Assembly: GCF_004355005.1 (NCBI RefSeq)
Contig: NZ_SMSJ01000008.1
Coordinates: 62,001-126,000, forward strand
Reading direction: 5' to 3'
Source of the DNA: Dankookia rubra
GTDB lineage: Bacteria; Pseudomonadota; Alphaproteobacteria; Acetobacterales; Acetobacteraceae
DNA: 64,000 bases
Numbering within the stretch: position 1 is the first letter of the stretch; each line of letters begins with the position of its first letter. Positions 46,373 to 55,717 of the stretch are shown piece by piece. The position numbers and the translations under genes are program-made. Below the pieces are notes generated by a model. That model was given only the letters and a program-made list of their open reading frames with translations. It had not been told where the DNA came from and did no database searches.

Positions 46373-47315
46373 TGCGGCGAAGGTCCCGGGCCAGCACGTC
46401 CAGAACCGCCATCCGGCAGGCGACGCCCATCTCCACCTGCTCGCCGATCGCGCTGCGCTCCGGGTCGTCGGCGACGGCGCTGTCGATCTCGACGCCGCGG
46501 TTCATTGGGCCGGGATGCATGACGATCGCATCCGGCCGGGCGACGGCCAGCTTCTCCCGGTCCAGGCCGAAGAAGCGGAAGAATTCGCGGGAGGAGGGCA
46601 CGAGGCCGCCGGTCATCCTTTCCTTCTGCAGCCGCAGCATCATCACCACGTCGGCGCCGGCCAGGCCCGCCTTCATGTCGTGGAAGACCTCGACGCCGAG
46701 GCGCCCGGCCTCGGCGGGCATCAGTGTGGGCGGGCCGACCAGGCGGACGCGGGCGTTCATCGCGGTCAGCAGGTGGATGTTGGACCGCGCGACGCGGCTG
46801 TGCAGAACGTCGCCGCAGATGGCGACAACCAGCCCTTCGAGCCTTCCCTTGCGGCGGCGGATGGTCAGGGCGTCGAGCAGCGCCTGGGTCGGGTGCTCGT
46901 GCGTGCCGTCGCCGGCGTTGATGACGCTGGCCGACACTTTCTGGGACAGCAGGGCCGGGGCGCCGGACTGGGCGTGGCGGACCACCAGCAGGTCGCAATG
47001 CATGGCGTTCAGGGTGGAGGCGGTGTCCAGCAGCGTCTCGCCCTTGTTCACGCTGCTGTTCGAGACGGACATGTTGATCACGTCCGCCCCCAGCCGCTTG
47101 CCGGCGAGCTCGAAGCTGGTGCGGGTGCGGGTGCTGTCCTCGAAGAAGAGGTTGATCAGCGTGCGGCCGCGCAGCAGGTCGCGCTGGGTCTTCCCTCCGC
47201 GGTTCAGCAGGGCGTAGCTCTCGGCCAAGTCGAGCAGGGCGCCGATATGCGGCGGCTCCAGGCCTTCGATGGCCAGCAGGTGGCCGCCGGGGAGGATCGG
47301 GAAGGAAAAGGACAT
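46365..47315 (-). CDS. pyrB: aspartate carbamoyltransferase catalytic subunit
   Basis: The 316-aa enzyme condenses carbamoyl phosphate and aspartate in pyrimidine synthesis. The carbamoyl-phosphate site [20 protein letters not shown] is intact. [18 protein letters not shown] and [13 protein letters not shown] are also present. No pyrI regulatory subunit is nearby; instead it overlaps the dihydroorotase-like gene by 8 nt, which fits the PyrB-PyrC' holoenzyme type. Confidence 0.96.
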   Translation of the reverse strand: MSFSFPILPGGHLLAIEGLEPPHIGALLDLAESYALLNRGGKTQRDLLRGRTLINLFFEDSTRTRTSFELAGKRLGADVINMSVSNSSVNKGETLLDTASTLNAMHCDLLVVRHAQSGAPALLSQKVSASVINAGDGTHEHPTQALLDALTIRRRKGRLEGLVVAICGDVLHSRVARSNIHLLTAMNARVRLVGPPTLMPAEAGRLGVEVFHDMKAGLAGADVVMMLRLQKERMTGGLVPSSREFFRFFGLDREKLAVARPDAIVMHPGPMNRGVEIDSAVADDPERSAIGEQVEMGVACRMAVLDVLARDLRRNA

Positions 47316-47406
47316 CGGGACTCGCGGGCTGCGGCGGGGGGCAAGCTAGCCTTGCCGGGGAAGGTGGCCAAGCAGTTGCCCCAATCTGCGGGACCTGCCG
47401 GCTGCA

Positions 47407-47877
47407 TCAGCCAGGGGCGGGCCGCGTCGCGTCCAGCGCGGACTGCAGGGTGTAGGCCGCCGCCGCCGCATCCACCGCGGCGGCGCGCTTGGCGCGGGTC
47501 AGGTCGGCCTCGATCATCGCCCGGTTGACCGCCGAGCTGCTGAGACGCTCGTCCCAGAGCGCCACCGGCAGGCCGGCCGCCTCGCCCAGCGCCATCGCCC
47601 AGTCCTTTGCCGCCTGCGCGGCCGGGCCGAAGGAGCCGTCCATCCCGAGCGGCAGGCCGACCACCAGTCCGCCGGCGCCTTCCTTCCGGGCGATCGCCGC
47701 GACCTCGGCGGCGTTGGCCTTCAGCTTGCCGCGCTTCAAGGATCCATAGGGCGAGGCCAGCATCAGCAGCACGTCGGACAGCGCCACGCCGATCAGCTTC
47801 GATCCGGGATCGAGGCCGATCAGCCTTTGGCCGCGGGGCAGGGCGGCACGGAGGTCGGTCAGGTTGAAGAGGGGCAT
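47407..47877 (-). CDS. ruvX: Holliday junction resolvase-like protein RuvX (YqgF)
   Basis: The 156-aa RNase H-fold nuclease begins its core with RLIGLDPGSKLIGVALSD. It continues with GGLVVGLPLGMDGS and LWDERLSSSAVNRAM and ends with VDAAAAAYTLQSAL, giving the expected acidic catalytic residues. Relatives act on pre-16S rRNA 5' ends. It lies 91 bp upstream of pyrB and diverges from gatC with a 44-bp gap. Confidence 0.93.
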   Translation of the reverse strand: MPLFNLTDLRAALPRGQRLIGLDPGSKLIGVALSDVLLMLASPYGSLKRGKLKANAAEVAAIARKEGAGGLVVGLPLGMDGSFGPAAQAAKDWAMALGEAAGLPVALWDERLSSSAVNRAMIEADLTRAKRAAAVDAAAAAYTLQSALDATRPAPG

Positions 47878-47921
47878 GGCCGCCGTTATAGCCGTGCCAC
47901 TGCTCAGGTCTGGAACCCCGC

Positions 47922-48209
47922 ATGTCCCTCGACACCGCCACGGTGAGGCGCATCGCCTCCCTTGCCCGCATCCGGCTGGAGGAGGAGGAGGTCGGCCGCA
48001 TGCAGGCCGAGCTCAACGGCATCCTCGGCTGGATCGAGCAATTGCAGGCGGTGGACACCACGGGCATCGAGCCGATGGCCGGCGGCGGCGCGGTGAGCCT
48101 GCGGATGCGGGAGGATGCTGTGACCGATGGCGGCATCCCGGACCAGGTGCTGGCGAATGCGCCCGACCGGATGGGCGAGTATTTCGGCGTGCCGAAGGTG
48201 GTTGAATAA
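47922..48209 (+). CDS. gatC: Asp-tRNA(Asn)/Glu-tRNA(Gln) amidotransferase subunit C
   Basis: The 95-aa clamp subunit of the GatCAB amidotransferase begins [17 protein letters not shown] and contains [20 protein letters not shown] and a C-terminal FGVPKVVE. It wraps between GatA and GatB. The stop overlaps the gatA start by one base (TAATG). Confidence 0.96.
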   Translation: MSLDTATVRRIASLARIRLEEEEVGRMQAELNGILGWIEQLQAVDTTGIEPMAGGGAVSLRMREDAVTDGGIPDQVLANAPDRMGEYFGVPKVVE

Positions 48210-49696
48210 TGCACCCGACGGATTTCTCGCTCCGCGGCGCCATCGAGGCGCTGAACGAGGGGCTGCTGACCAGCGTCGAGCTGACCCAGGCGCACCTGGA
48301 CGGCATCGCCGCGCTGAACCCGCGCCTGAATGCCTATCTCACCGTGACCGCCGAGCAGGCGCTGGAGCAGGCCAGGGCCAGCGACGCGCGCCGGGCCGAG
48401 GGCGTGGCCGGACCGCTCGACGGCATCCCGCTGGCGATCAAGGACCTGTTCTGCACGGTCGGCACGCGGACCACGGCGGGCAGCCGGATCCTCGGCAATT
48501 TCGTGCCGCCCTACGAGAGCACGGTGTCGGGCAACCTGCTGCGGGACGGCGCGGTCTTCCTCGGCAAGGTCAACCTCGACGAGTTCGCCATGGGCTCGTC
48601 GAACACCACCAGTGCCTTCGGGCCGGTGGAGAATCCCTGGTCGCGGCGGAACGACCCGGATGCAAGGCTGGTCCCGGGCGGGTCCTCCGGCGGCTCGGCC
48701 GCGGCGGTGGCGGCGCGGCTGGCGCTGGGGGCGACGGCGACGGATACGGGTGGGTCGATCCGCCAGCCCGCGGCCTTCTGCGGCATTGCCGGGATCAAGC
48801 CGACCTATGGGCGGTGCAGCCGCTACGGGATCGTCGCCTTCGCCAGCAGCCTGGATCAGGCCGGGCCGGTGGCCCGCACGGTCGAGGACTGCGCCATCCT
48901 GCTGCGCTCCATGGCGGGGTTCGACCCGAAGGACAGCACCTCGGCCGATGTGCCGGTGCCGGATTTCGGCGCCGCCTGCGCCCGCGGGGTGAAGGGGCTG
49001 CGCATCGGCGTGCCGAAGGAATACCGGCTGGAGGGCACGCCGCCCGAGATCGCCGCCCTCTGGGAGCAGGGGCTGCAATGGCTGCGCGACCAGGGCGCCG
49101 AGACGGTCGAGATCAGCCTGCCGCACACCAAGTATGCCCTGCCGACCTACTACATCGTCGCGCCGGCCGAGGCGTCGTCCAACCTCGCCCGCTATGATGG
49201 TGTTCGCTTCGGCCTGCGGGAGACCGCCAAGGATGGCGACCTGAAGGATTTGTACGAGCGGACCCGTGCCGCCGGCTTCGGGCCGGAGGTGAAGCGCCGC
49301 ATCATGATCGGCACCTATGTGCTGAGCGCCGGCTACTACGACGCCTACTACCTGAAGGCGCAGAAGATCCGCGCGCTGATCAAGCGCGACTTCGACGAGG
49401 CGTTCCGGATGGTCGATGCCATCGTCACCCCGGCGACTCCCTCGGCCGCCTTCGGGATGGACGAGAAGCAGGACGACCCGATCACGATGTACCTGAACGA
49501 CGTCTTCACCGTGACCGCGAACCTGGCGGGGCTGCCAGGGCTCGCGGTGCCGGCGGGGCTGGACGGACAGGGGCTGCCGCTCGGCCTGCAGGTGATCGGC
49601 CGGGCCTTCGACGAGGAGACCGTCTTCGCGGTCGGTTCGGCGATCGAGACGGCGGCGGATTTCCGCGCCGTGCCGACGCTGCGGGCCGGGGCGTGA
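48209..49696 (+). CDS. gatA: Asp-tRNA(Asn)/Glu-tRNA(Gln) amidotransferase subunit A
   Basis: The 495-aa amidase subunit releases ammonia from glutamine for tRNA-bound Glu or Asp. The Ser-cisSer-Lys triad is visible: Lys in [18 protein letters not shown] and the Ser residues in [14 protein letters not shown] with [15 protein letters not shown]. Length is typical. It is coupled to gatC upstream and, by a GTGA overlap, to the unknown gene at 49693. Confidence 0.96.
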   Translation: MHPTDFSLRGAIEALNEGLLTSVELTQAHLDGIAALNPRLNAYLTVTAEQALEQARASDARRAEGVAGPLDGIPLAIKDLFCTVGTRTTAGSRILGNFVPPYESTVSGNLLRDGAVFLGKVNLDEFAMGSSNTTSAFGPVENPWSRRNDPDARLVPGGSSGGSAAAVAARLALGATATDTGGSIRQPAAFCGIAGIKPTYGRCSRYGIVAFASSLDQAGPVARTVEDCAILLRSMAGFDPKDSTSADVPVPDFGAACARGVKGLRIGVPKEYRLEGTPPEIAALWEQGLQWLRDQGAETVEISLPHTKYALPTYYIVAPAEASSNLARYDGVRFGLRETAKDGDLKDLYERTRAAGFGPEVKRRIMIGTYVLSAGYYDAYYLKAQKIRALIKRDFDEAFRMVDAIVTPATPSAAFGMDEKQDDPITMYLNDVFTVTANLAGLPGLAVPAGLDGQGLPLGLQVIGRAFDEETVFAVGSAIETAADFRAVPTLRAGA

Positions 49697-50076
49697 CCGG
49701 GGCGGCGCTCGACCGCCGGCGCAGCTTTGCCGCCATCCGCGCGGCGGCCGAGGCGCGCCGCTTCCTCAGCTACGGCGCCGTCGCCGCAGCCAGCGGGCTG
49801 GCCTGGCAGGCGGCGAGGCGGCGGATGGACCCGCATCTCTTCGCGCTCTGCGCCTGGGCGACGGAGCGGGGCTGGCCGCTGCTCTCGGCCATCGTGGTGG
49901 ACCGGACAAGCGTCGCGCATGGCGCCATGCGCGGCCGGCCGCTGATCGGCTTCGCCCGCGCGGCGGAGCGTTGCGGGCGCATCGTGGGCGGCGACGCCGC
50001 CGCATTCCTGGCGGACGAGCAGCAGCGCGTTTTCGCCTGGGCAGACAAGGAACGAGGCCATGTCCTTTACGCTTGA
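49693..50076 (+). CDS. uncharacterised protein embedded between gatA and gatB
   Basis: The 127-aa protein begins with an Ala/Arg-rich helix, then [20 protein letters not shown], which resembles a small winged-helix or DNA-binding turn. [14 protein letters not shown] and [13 protein letters not shown] follow, and the C terminus is hydrophilic. A GTG start overlaps the gatA stop (GTGA), and the last 17 nt overlap gatB, so it is translated inside the GatCAB operon. No known GatCAB partner of this kind is recognised. Function is unknown. Confidence 0.75.
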   Translation: MTGAALDRRRSFAAIRAAAEARRFLSYGAVAAASGLAWQAARRRMDPHLFALCAWATERGWPLLSAIVVDRTSVAHGAMRGRPLIGFARAAERCGRIVGGDAAAFLADEQQRVFAWADKERGHVLYA

Positions 50077-51508
50077 GGGCCGGACGGGCCCCTGGGAGAT
50101 CGTCGTCGGCCTGGAAGTCCACGCCCAGGTGACGTCGCAGGCGAAGCTGTTCAGCGGCGCGGCGACCGATTTCGGCGCCGCGCCGAACACCCAGGTCAGC
50201 TTCGTCGACGCCGGCTTCCCCGGCATGCTGCCGGTGATCAACCGCGAATGCGTGGCGCAGGCGGTGCGCACGGGCCTCGGGCTGAAGGCCCAGGTGAACC
50301 TGTGGTCGCGCTTCGACCGCAAGAACTACTTCTATGCCGACCTGCCGCAGGGCTACCAGATCAGCCAGTTCGCCCACCCGATCATCGGTACCGGCGAGGT
50401 CGAGATCACGCTGGCCGACGGCAGCACCAAGACCATCGGCATCACCCGGCTGCATCTGGAACAGGATGCCGGCAAGTCGCTGCATGACCAGCACCCGACG
50501 AAGTCCTTCATCGACCTGAACCGCTCGGGCGTCGCGCTGATGGAGATCGTCTCGGAGCCGGACATGCGGAGCCCGGAGGAGGCCGGTGTCTACCTGACCA
50601 AGCTGCGGCAGATCCTGCGCTACCTCGGCACCTGCGACGGCAACATGGACGAGGGCTCGATGCGGGCCGATGTCAACGTCTCGGTCCGCCGCGCCGGCGA
50701 GGATTACCGAACGCGCTGCGAGGTGAAGAACGTCAACTCCATCCGCTTCGTCATGCAGGCGGTGGAGGCCGAGGCGCGACGGCAGATCGAGGTCTGGGAG
50801 GAGGGCGGCGAGGTCGTGCAGGAGACCCGCCTCTTCGACACCGGCCGCGGCGTGACGCGGTCCATGCGGTCGAAGGAGGATGCGCACGACTACCGCTACT
50901 TCCCTGACCCCGACCTGCCCCCGCTGGTGCTGGAGGCCGGTTGGGTCGAGCAGCTCAAGGCCGCGCTGCCCGAGCTGCCCGATGTCCGGCGCGCCCGCTA
51001 CGCGGCCATGGGCCTGACGCCCTACGACGCGCATGTGCTGACGCTCGAGAAGGAGACGGCGGCCTATTTCGAGGAGGTGGCTGCCGGCCGCGACGCCAAG
51101 GTCGCGGCCAACTGGGTCACCGGCGACCTTTTCGCCGCCATCAACCGGACCAAGACCAGCATCGCCGCCCCGCCGGTGCCGGCCGCGCATCTCGGCGCCC
51201 TGCTGGACCTGCTGGCGGACAAGACGCTGTCCGGCACCCTGGCCAAGCAGGTCTTCGAGGCGATGGTCGAGACCGGCAAGAGCCCCGGCGCGATCGTCGA
51301 GGAGCGAGGCCTGCGGCAGGTGACCGATACCGGCGCGATCGACCGCATGGTCGAGCAGGTGATGGCGGCGAATGCCGAGAAGGTGGCCGAGTACCGGTCG
51401 GGTAAGGACAAGCTGTTCGGCTTCTTCGTCGGCCAGGTGATGAAGGCCATGCAGGGCAAGGGCAACCCGGCCCTGGTGAACGAGGCAGTCAAGCGGAAGC
51501 TGAGCTGA
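50060..51508 (+). CDS. gatB: Asp-tRNA(Asn)/Glu-tRNA(Gln) amidotransferase subunit B
   Basis: The 482-aa subunit binds and activates misacylated tRNA. It begins [13 protein letters not shown] and contains [34 protein letters not shown] and DVNVSVRR. The C-terminal YqeY-like tail domain (about 405-482) ends [14 protein letters not shown]. It closes the gatC-gatA-X-gatB operon and is followed by a strong hairpin. Confidence 0.96.
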   Translation: MSFTLEGRTGPWEIVVGLEVHAQVTSQAKLFSGAATDFGAAPNTQVSFVDAGFPGMLPVINRECVAQAVRTGLGLKAQVNLWSRFDRKNYFYADLPQGYQISQFAHPIIGTGEVEITLADGSTKTIGITRLHLEQDAGKSLHDQHPTKSFIDLNRSGVALMEIVSEPDMRSPEEAGVYLTKLRQILRYLGTCDGNMDEGSMRADVNVSVRRAGEDYRTRCEVKNVNSIRFVMQAVEAEARRQIEVWEEGGEVVQETRLFDTGRGVTRSMRSKEDAHDYRYFPDPDLPPLVLEAGWVEQLKAALPELPDVRRARYAAMGLTPYDAHVLTLEKETAAYFEEVAAGRDAKVAANWVTGDLFAAINRTKTSIAAPPVPAAHLGALLDLLADKTLSGTLAKQVFEAMVETGKSPGAIVEERGLRQVTDTGAIDRMVEQVMAANAEKVAEYRSGKDKLFGFFVGQVMKAMQGKGNPALVNEAVKRKLS

Positions 51509-51523
51509 GGCCTGCCGCGGGAG

Positions 51524-51550
51524 GCGCGGGGGAACGGCCTTCCCCCGCGC
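51524..51550. terminator. strong terminator hairpin after gatB
   Basis: A perfect 11-bp stem (51524-51534 with 51540-51550) closes on a 5-nt loop, 15 nt past the gatB stop. It lies between gatB and the convergent TM2 gene, so it may serve both strands. Confidence 0.65.
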
Positions 51551-51593
51551 GTCTGGCCATGGTCCGGCCCCCGGGGGGGAGGGCCTTCGGACG

Positions 51594-51872
51594 TCAGGCC
51601 AGTGCCGGCATCGCCTGGTTGGTCTCGCGCGCCATCGAGGGGATCAACAGCGCGTCGGCCAAGGCCCAGGTGCCGGTGGTGACGAAGCCGAGGAGGCCGA
51701 GGCCGCTCCAGATCAGGGGGATGGAGAGCAGCGTGATGGCGGCCATCCCGGCGCCGGAGAGGCTGCGGCCGAGATAGAGGCGGTGCAGGCCGAACAGGCC
51801 GAAGAAAGTCAGCAACAGATAGGCGAGCCCCACCGATTTCCGGCGAGAGCCCGACAGCATCAACGCGTCCAT
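51594..51872 (-). CDS. TM2-domain small membrane protein
   Basis: The 92-aa protein has two membrane helices. It contains the TM2 signature LLTFFGLFGLHRLYLGR followed by ITLLSIPLIWSGLGLLGF and ALADALLIP. A GGGGGAA site precedes the chosen ATG. The function of TM2 proteins in bacteria is not settled. It converges with gatB and diverges from the GST gene. Confidence 0.85.
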   Translation of the reverse strand: MDALMLSGSRRKSVGLAYLLLTFFGLFGLHRLYLGRSLSGAGMAAITLLSIPLIWSGLGLLGFVTTGTWALADALLIPSMARETNQAMPALA

Positions 51873-52081
51873 CAAATCATTCCCCCGATCGAGCTCCGTT
51901 CGTACCCCAAACGCAACGGCGCCGATGCCAAGTTGCTGTAGTGTGAGCCGGTTGGGAAGGCGTTTCGCAACAACGGCTTCGTCTTTCCTGCGCCGTGGCG
52001 GGGCAGCCACGGCAGGTGGCCTCGCCGCCGGCCGGGTCCTCGGCTAGCCTCGCCGTGGAAATGCCCGGATCGGAGCCACCG

Positions 52082-52711
52082 ATGATCGAACTGCACACCT
52101 GGAACACCCCCAACGGCCGCAAGATCAGCGTCGCGCTGGAGGAGATGGGCCTGCCCTACGCGGTGAAGCCGGTGAACATCTCCAAGAACGAACAGTTCGA
52201 CCCCGCCTTCCTGAAGTTCAGCCCCAACAACCGCATCCCGGCGATCATCGATCCGGACGGCCCGGGCGGGCAGCCGATCAGCATCTTCGAAAGCGGCGCG
52301 ATTCTCATCTACCTGGCGGAGAAGACCGGAAAGTTTATGCCCGCCGAGTTGCGGGCGAAGGTGCCGGTGCTCGAGTGGCTGATGTGGCAGATGGGCGGCT
52401 TCGGGCCGATGCCGGGCCAGGTGCACCACTTCCTGATGCAGCCGGACGGACCGGCCAAGGATTACGGTTTCACCCGCTACCACAAGGAGACGCAGCGGCT
52501 CTACGGCGTGCTCGACCGTCGGCTGGCGGGGCGGGACTATGTGGCGACCAGCGGCGAGCCGAGCATCGCCGACTTCGCCATTCTAGGCTGGGCCTGGCGG
52601 CATGAGCGGCACCAGGTGCCCTTCGACGACCTGCCGAACGTCGCCGCCTGGTACGACCGCATGATGGCCCGGCCGGGGACCGCGAAGGGGTTCGAGGTGG
52701 CGCTGTCCTGA
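52082..52711 (+). CDS. yfcG: Nu-class glutathione S-transferase / disulfide-bond oxidoreductase (YfcG-like)
   Basis: The 209-aa protein closely follows E. coli YfcG in layout. It has TWNTPNGRKISVALEE at the active-site end, FSPNNRIPAI, IFESGAILIYLAEKTGKF, WLMWQMGGFGPMPGQVHHF and SIADFAILGWAW. The Nu class uses a Thr/Asn pair rather than Tyr or Cys and reduces disulfides with glutathione. It stands alone just upstream of the tRNA-Ser gene. Confidence 0.9.
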   Translation: MIELHTWNTPNGRKISVALEEMGLPYAVKPVNISKNEQFDPAFLKFSPNNRIPAIIDPDGPGGQPISIFESGAILIYLAEKTGKFMPAELRAKVPVLEWLMWQMGGFGPMPGQVHHFLMQPDGPAKDYGFTRYHKETQRLYGVLDRRLAGRDYVATSGEPSIADFAILGWAWRHERHQVPFDDLPNVAAWYDRMMARPGTAKGFEVALS

Positions 52712-52725
52712 CGGCGAAAATGGGT

Positions 52726-52749
52726 GGCCGGGAGGTTTGACGCCCGGCC
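52726..52749 (+). terminator. hairpin after the YfcG-like gene
   Basis: A perfect 7-bp GC stem (52726-52732 with 52743-52749) has a 10-nt loop and begins 15 nt past the stop. No T run follows. It separates the GST gene from the tRNA gene. Confidence 0.4.
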
Positions 52750-52800
52750 TGCCCGCCTGTAAGACGCCACCTGCATACGTCGTGGGCCTGCTGCACCTGA

Positions 52801-52893
52801 GGAGGGGTGGCCGAGTGGCTGAAGGCGACGGTTTGCTAAACCGTTAAGGGTCGTCAAGGCCCTTCGAGGGTTCGAATCCCTTCCCCTCCTCCA
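52801..52893 (+). tRNA. tRNA-Ser (anticodon GCU)
   Basis: A full cloverleaf can be drawn. The acceptor GGAGGGG pairs with CCCCTCC (52883-52889). The D-arm contains GCCGAGTGGC. The anticodon stem ACGGT/ACCGT surrounds GCT at 52835-52837. A long class II variable arm (AAGGGTCGTCAAGGCCCTT) and a TTCGAAT T-loop follow, and CCA (52891-52893) is encoded. The base before CCA is T, where tRNA-Ser usually has G. Confidence 0.95.
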
Positions 52894-53451
52894 CGACCCG
52901 CTTGCTATGAAGGCGTTAGTCCAAGACATCGTCGGGTCTCTGCAGGCTGGCGTTCAGGGCGGCGCTGATCGGCCGGCTCCAAATCGTCGGGGCGCTCGAG
53001 TTCCAAGAGCCAGACAACTCGTCGACCCGGCTGTGACGACGCATTCCTTCGCTGTTGTCGGCCACGTTGGTCTTATCGGCTGCGGGTCGCGGGGCGGGGC
53101 GATCGTGTGTTGATGGATCGGTCGGGACGCCGTGAGCGGATCGATGGCCGGTTGGTTCGCCGGCCGCGCGGGACTTTCCTGTCGAACCGAGCCGGATGAA
53201 GAACCCGATGGCCGGCGTGTACCTCCTCGCCGACGCTCCCACGACCCTCCACAGCCTGTACCTGTGCGTCTTTGGCCTGTCTGACCGGTGAGCGGCAACG
53301 GCATCCCCGCCTGCACCGGCATCTCGCGCCAACCCCGGCGTGCATGGCGCCAGACATTGTTCACGCGTGAAACTGGGGAGCGAGGCGGCCTAGGCTGACC
53401 CTCGTCGACTGCTCGTTCGGCAGCGCGCAAGCTCGAGTGAGGAAGCGTGTG
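52894..53451. other. gene-free start of the accessory stretch
   Basis: This 558-bp region after tRNA-Ser has open frames on both strands, but none shows a recognisable family or convincing composition. It probably contains decayed mobile or foreign DNA. No integrase and no direct repeat of the tRNA 3' end were found by eye. Confidence 0.5.
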
Positions 53452-54270
53452 ATGGCAGGGATTGAGGTGAAGGCCCGGTCCGCGTTGGTCACCGGCAGTT
53501 CGCGCGGAATCGGACGTGGCATCGCGCTGAAACTCGCGGGCTGCGGCGTCACGCGGATCGGCGTCCATTTCCAGAAGAACAAAGTGGCCGCCGAGGAGAC
53601 CGCCCGTCTGCTGCGCGACTGCGGCGCAGAGCCCGTCCTGATCCGGGCCGATGTTACGATTCCCGAAGACATTGTGCGGATGTTCGCGGAGATGCGGTCG
53701 ACCTTCGGCCCGCTCGACATCTTTGTCGCTAATGCTCGGCCGGATGTGCAGCACTTTTACCAACCGGCTTTCGACCTGACCGCCGAGCATTGGCGGGCCG
53801 CGATGGACTCCCAGGCCACCGCCCTGCTGCATTGCGCCCGCGAGGCGGCCGGCATGATGAGCCGTGGCGGCCGAATCGTCGCGGTCACTTACGCGGGTGG
53901 TGCAAAGTCCGGAAGCTGGCGGTCCTGGGCGGCAATGGGACCCGCCAAGGCTGCGATGGAAGCGCTGCTGCGCTACCTCGCCTGGGACCTTGCCGGGCGT
54001 GGCATCACGGCGAATGCGGTCAGCCCCGGCGTGACGGACGATAGCGTGTTCAGCACGCTTCCGCCCGAGGTGCTGGAAGCGCTGCGCGGCTGGGCCGGGG
54101 CCGGGTGGGTCCCGATGGGGCGCCTCACGACACCGGCCGATGTGGGTGACGCCGTTGCCCTGCTGTGCTCGGAGCAGGCAGGGTTCATCACCGGCCAGAC
54201 ACTTCACGTGGACGGCGGCGCCTCGCTCGCTTCGTCCGATTTCCCGATGGAGTTTCAGAAGGGCACGTAA
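53452..54270 (+). CDS. enoyl-ACP-reductase-like short-chain dehydrogenase lacking the catalytic Tyr
   Basis: The 272-aa Rossmann protein has ALVTGSSRGIGRGIALKL as the cofactor motif. Its active-site region is spaced like FabI/FabL (Tyr-x6-Lys) rather than classical Tyr-x3-Lys: VTYAGGAKSGSW, then RSWAAMGPAKAAMEALLRY. The position of the catalytic Tyr is Trp, while the active-site Lys and the earlier Tyr (VTYAGG) are kept. ITANAVSPGV and the C-terminal TGQTLHVDGGASL are normal. The ATG at 53452 follows a GAGGAAG site. Codon use is less GC-extreme than in flanking housekeeping genes. It may be altered in activity. Confidence 0.82.
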   Translation: MAGIEVKARSALVTGSSRGIGRGIALKLAGCGVTRIGVHFQKNKVAAEETARLLRDCGAEPVLIRADVTIPEDIVRMFAEMRSTFGPLDIFVANARPDVQHFYQPAFDLTAEHWRAAMDSQATALLHCAREAAGMMSRGGRIVAVTYAGGAKSGSWRSWAAMGPAKAAMEALLRYLAWDLAGRGITANAVSPGVTDDSVFSTLPPEVLEALRGWAGAGWVPMGRLTTPADVGDAVALLCSEQAGFITGQTLHVDGGASLASSDFPMEFQKGT

Positions 54271-54337
54271 CTGCTGCCGGGACAAAGCCCTTCCATGGCC
54301 GGACCCCAGGCCTGCGAGACCCCGCCACCGGCATCCC

Positions 54338-55126
54338 TCAGCGCGGCCACTGACGGATCGCAAGGAAACCACCGTCGATCGGCAGCATCACCCCGGTGAC
54401 CCACCGTGCCTCGTCGCTGGCCAGATCGACCGCGGCATGCCCGACATCCCATCCGGTCCCTTCCGTCTGGAGCGGAACCGACTTCCTGCGTCGCTCCAGG
54501 GCGTCGGCGCCAAGCCGGCTGACCATCGGCGTGTTGACGGTGCCGACCAACAGGCAGTTGGCGCGGATGTTCTCGGCGGCATAATCGGCCGCGATCGACA
54601 GCGTGAAGCCTTGCAGCCCGGCCTTGGTCGTCGCGTAGGCAACAGCGCCGGGTGAGCCCGAAAGGCCGATCACGCCCGCGAGTGACGAGACGTTGACGAT
54701 CGCCCCGCCGCCGCCCGTCCGCATCCGCGGGATGCAGGCTCGGCAGCACAACAATGCCGAGGTAAGGTTCGTCTCGAAGACGCGTTGCCAGTCGGCGAGG
54801 TCGATCGTCTCCGGAGTGCTGAGGCGCCCGCCAATTCCGACATTGTTGTGCAGGATATCGAGACGGCCGAAGCTTGCCACCGTGAATGCGGCCATCGCCT
54901 CCACGGCCTCGGGTTCGGTGACGTCTGCGGCGAAGGCCACAGCCTCCCCACCCTCGGCCCGAATGCGCGCCGCGAGTTCCTCGGCCTGGTTCGCGCGGCG
55001 GTTCACCAGAACGACCGTGGCGCCTTCCCGTGCAAACAGGATGGCAGTCGCGGCGCCATTGCCCAGGCCCTCCGCCTGCGAGGCGGCTCCGGTCACGATG
55101 GCAACCTTGCCGGTCAAACGTCCCAT
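54338..55126 (-). CDS. short-chain dehydrogenase/reductase (classical SDR)
   Basis: The 262-aa protein has VAIVTGAASQAEGLGNGAA (cofactor loop), HNNVGIGGRL, IVNVSSLAG and the catalytic pair in AYATTKAG. The C-terminal GVMLPIDGGFLA is typical. The glycine loop is longer than usual. The start follows a very strong GGAGGGAAGGGAG site. It converges with the FabI-like SDR. The substrate is unknown; a catabolic or secondary role is suggested by the accessory setting. Confidence 0.87.
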   Translation of the reverse strand: MGRLTGKVAIVTGAASQAEGLGNGAATAILFAREGATVVLVNRRANQAEELAARIRAEGGEAVAFAADVTEPEAVEAMAAFTVASFGRLDILHNNVGIGGRLSTPETIDLADWQRVFETNLTSALLCCRACIPRMRTGGGGAIVNVSSLAGVIGLSGSPGAVAYATTKAGLQGFTLSIAADYAAENIRANCLLVGTVNTPMVSRLGADALERRRKSVPLQTEGTGWDVGHAAVDLASDEARWVTGVMLPIDGGFLAIRQWPR

Positions 55127-55308
55127 GCTCCCTTCCCTCCTGCTTGGCCCTGCTGGCAAGCCATCTTGACCCTGATCGCCGCGGTGATGCACGGAAGGCA
55201 CACCGGACGCAGCAGCCTCGCCGCATCGCAAAAATGCAGGGCGTATATTTTCTACTGATGGTAGAGGATTGGCTCGTAAGCCACTGCTATGCCGACGGAT
55301 GGATTGAC

Positions 55309-55497
55309 ATGCTGATCGCCCCGGTCGTGACCGAAACCGAATACGAACAGGCACTCGGTGAAATCCGGCGCCTCGTCGCCCTGGAGCCTGAGCGAGGCAG
55401 TCTCGCCGGGGATCGACTGGAAACCCTGACCGCCATCGCCGAGACCTTCGAGGCGGGTCACTTCGTGCTGGACCTCGCCGACATCGAAGCGCGGTAG
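55309..55497 (+). pseudogene. HigA-type antitoxin N-terminal fragment
   Basis: The 62 codons read IAPVVTETEYEQALGEIRRL, then GDRLETLTAIAETFEAGHF, matching the N-terminal helical part of HigA antitoxins. A stop follows DIEAR, so the C-terminal helix-turn-helix is missing, and no HigB toxin is visible upstream. An in-frame ATG at 55258 could extend it. It is probably a decayed toxin-antitoxin relic. Confidence 0.45.
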
Positions 55498-55717
55498 CTC
55501 GACATAGTCGAGCCGCAGCAGCGGATGATGCGTGACGTGGCGGAAAGCGTGGGTCCCCTGACCCGGCAACAAGGTCCGATCCTGGCCCATTCGGTTCATC
55601 CGCATCGAAGTATGGACGGTGGCGACAACGATGGCGCCGCGGTCAACCTGTGGGCCGAGGCGAAGCGCATCTGGCTCGCGGGGTCTGTCCGGAAGGGCAG
55701 ATAGCCGCCCGGGCGCG
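55498..55717. other. unassigned sequence between the HigA fragment and the PanE-like gene
   Basis: No reading frame here shows a recognisable family. Minus-strand frames across 55252-55806 are open but have shadow-like composition. Together with 55127-55308 it forms a poorly coding 590-bp gap inside the accessory stretch. Confidence 0.4.

Noticed and set aside
52954-54372. Minus-strand frame of about 470 codons across 52954-54372
   Set aside because: It is antisense to the FabI-like SDR and its product has no recognisable motif.
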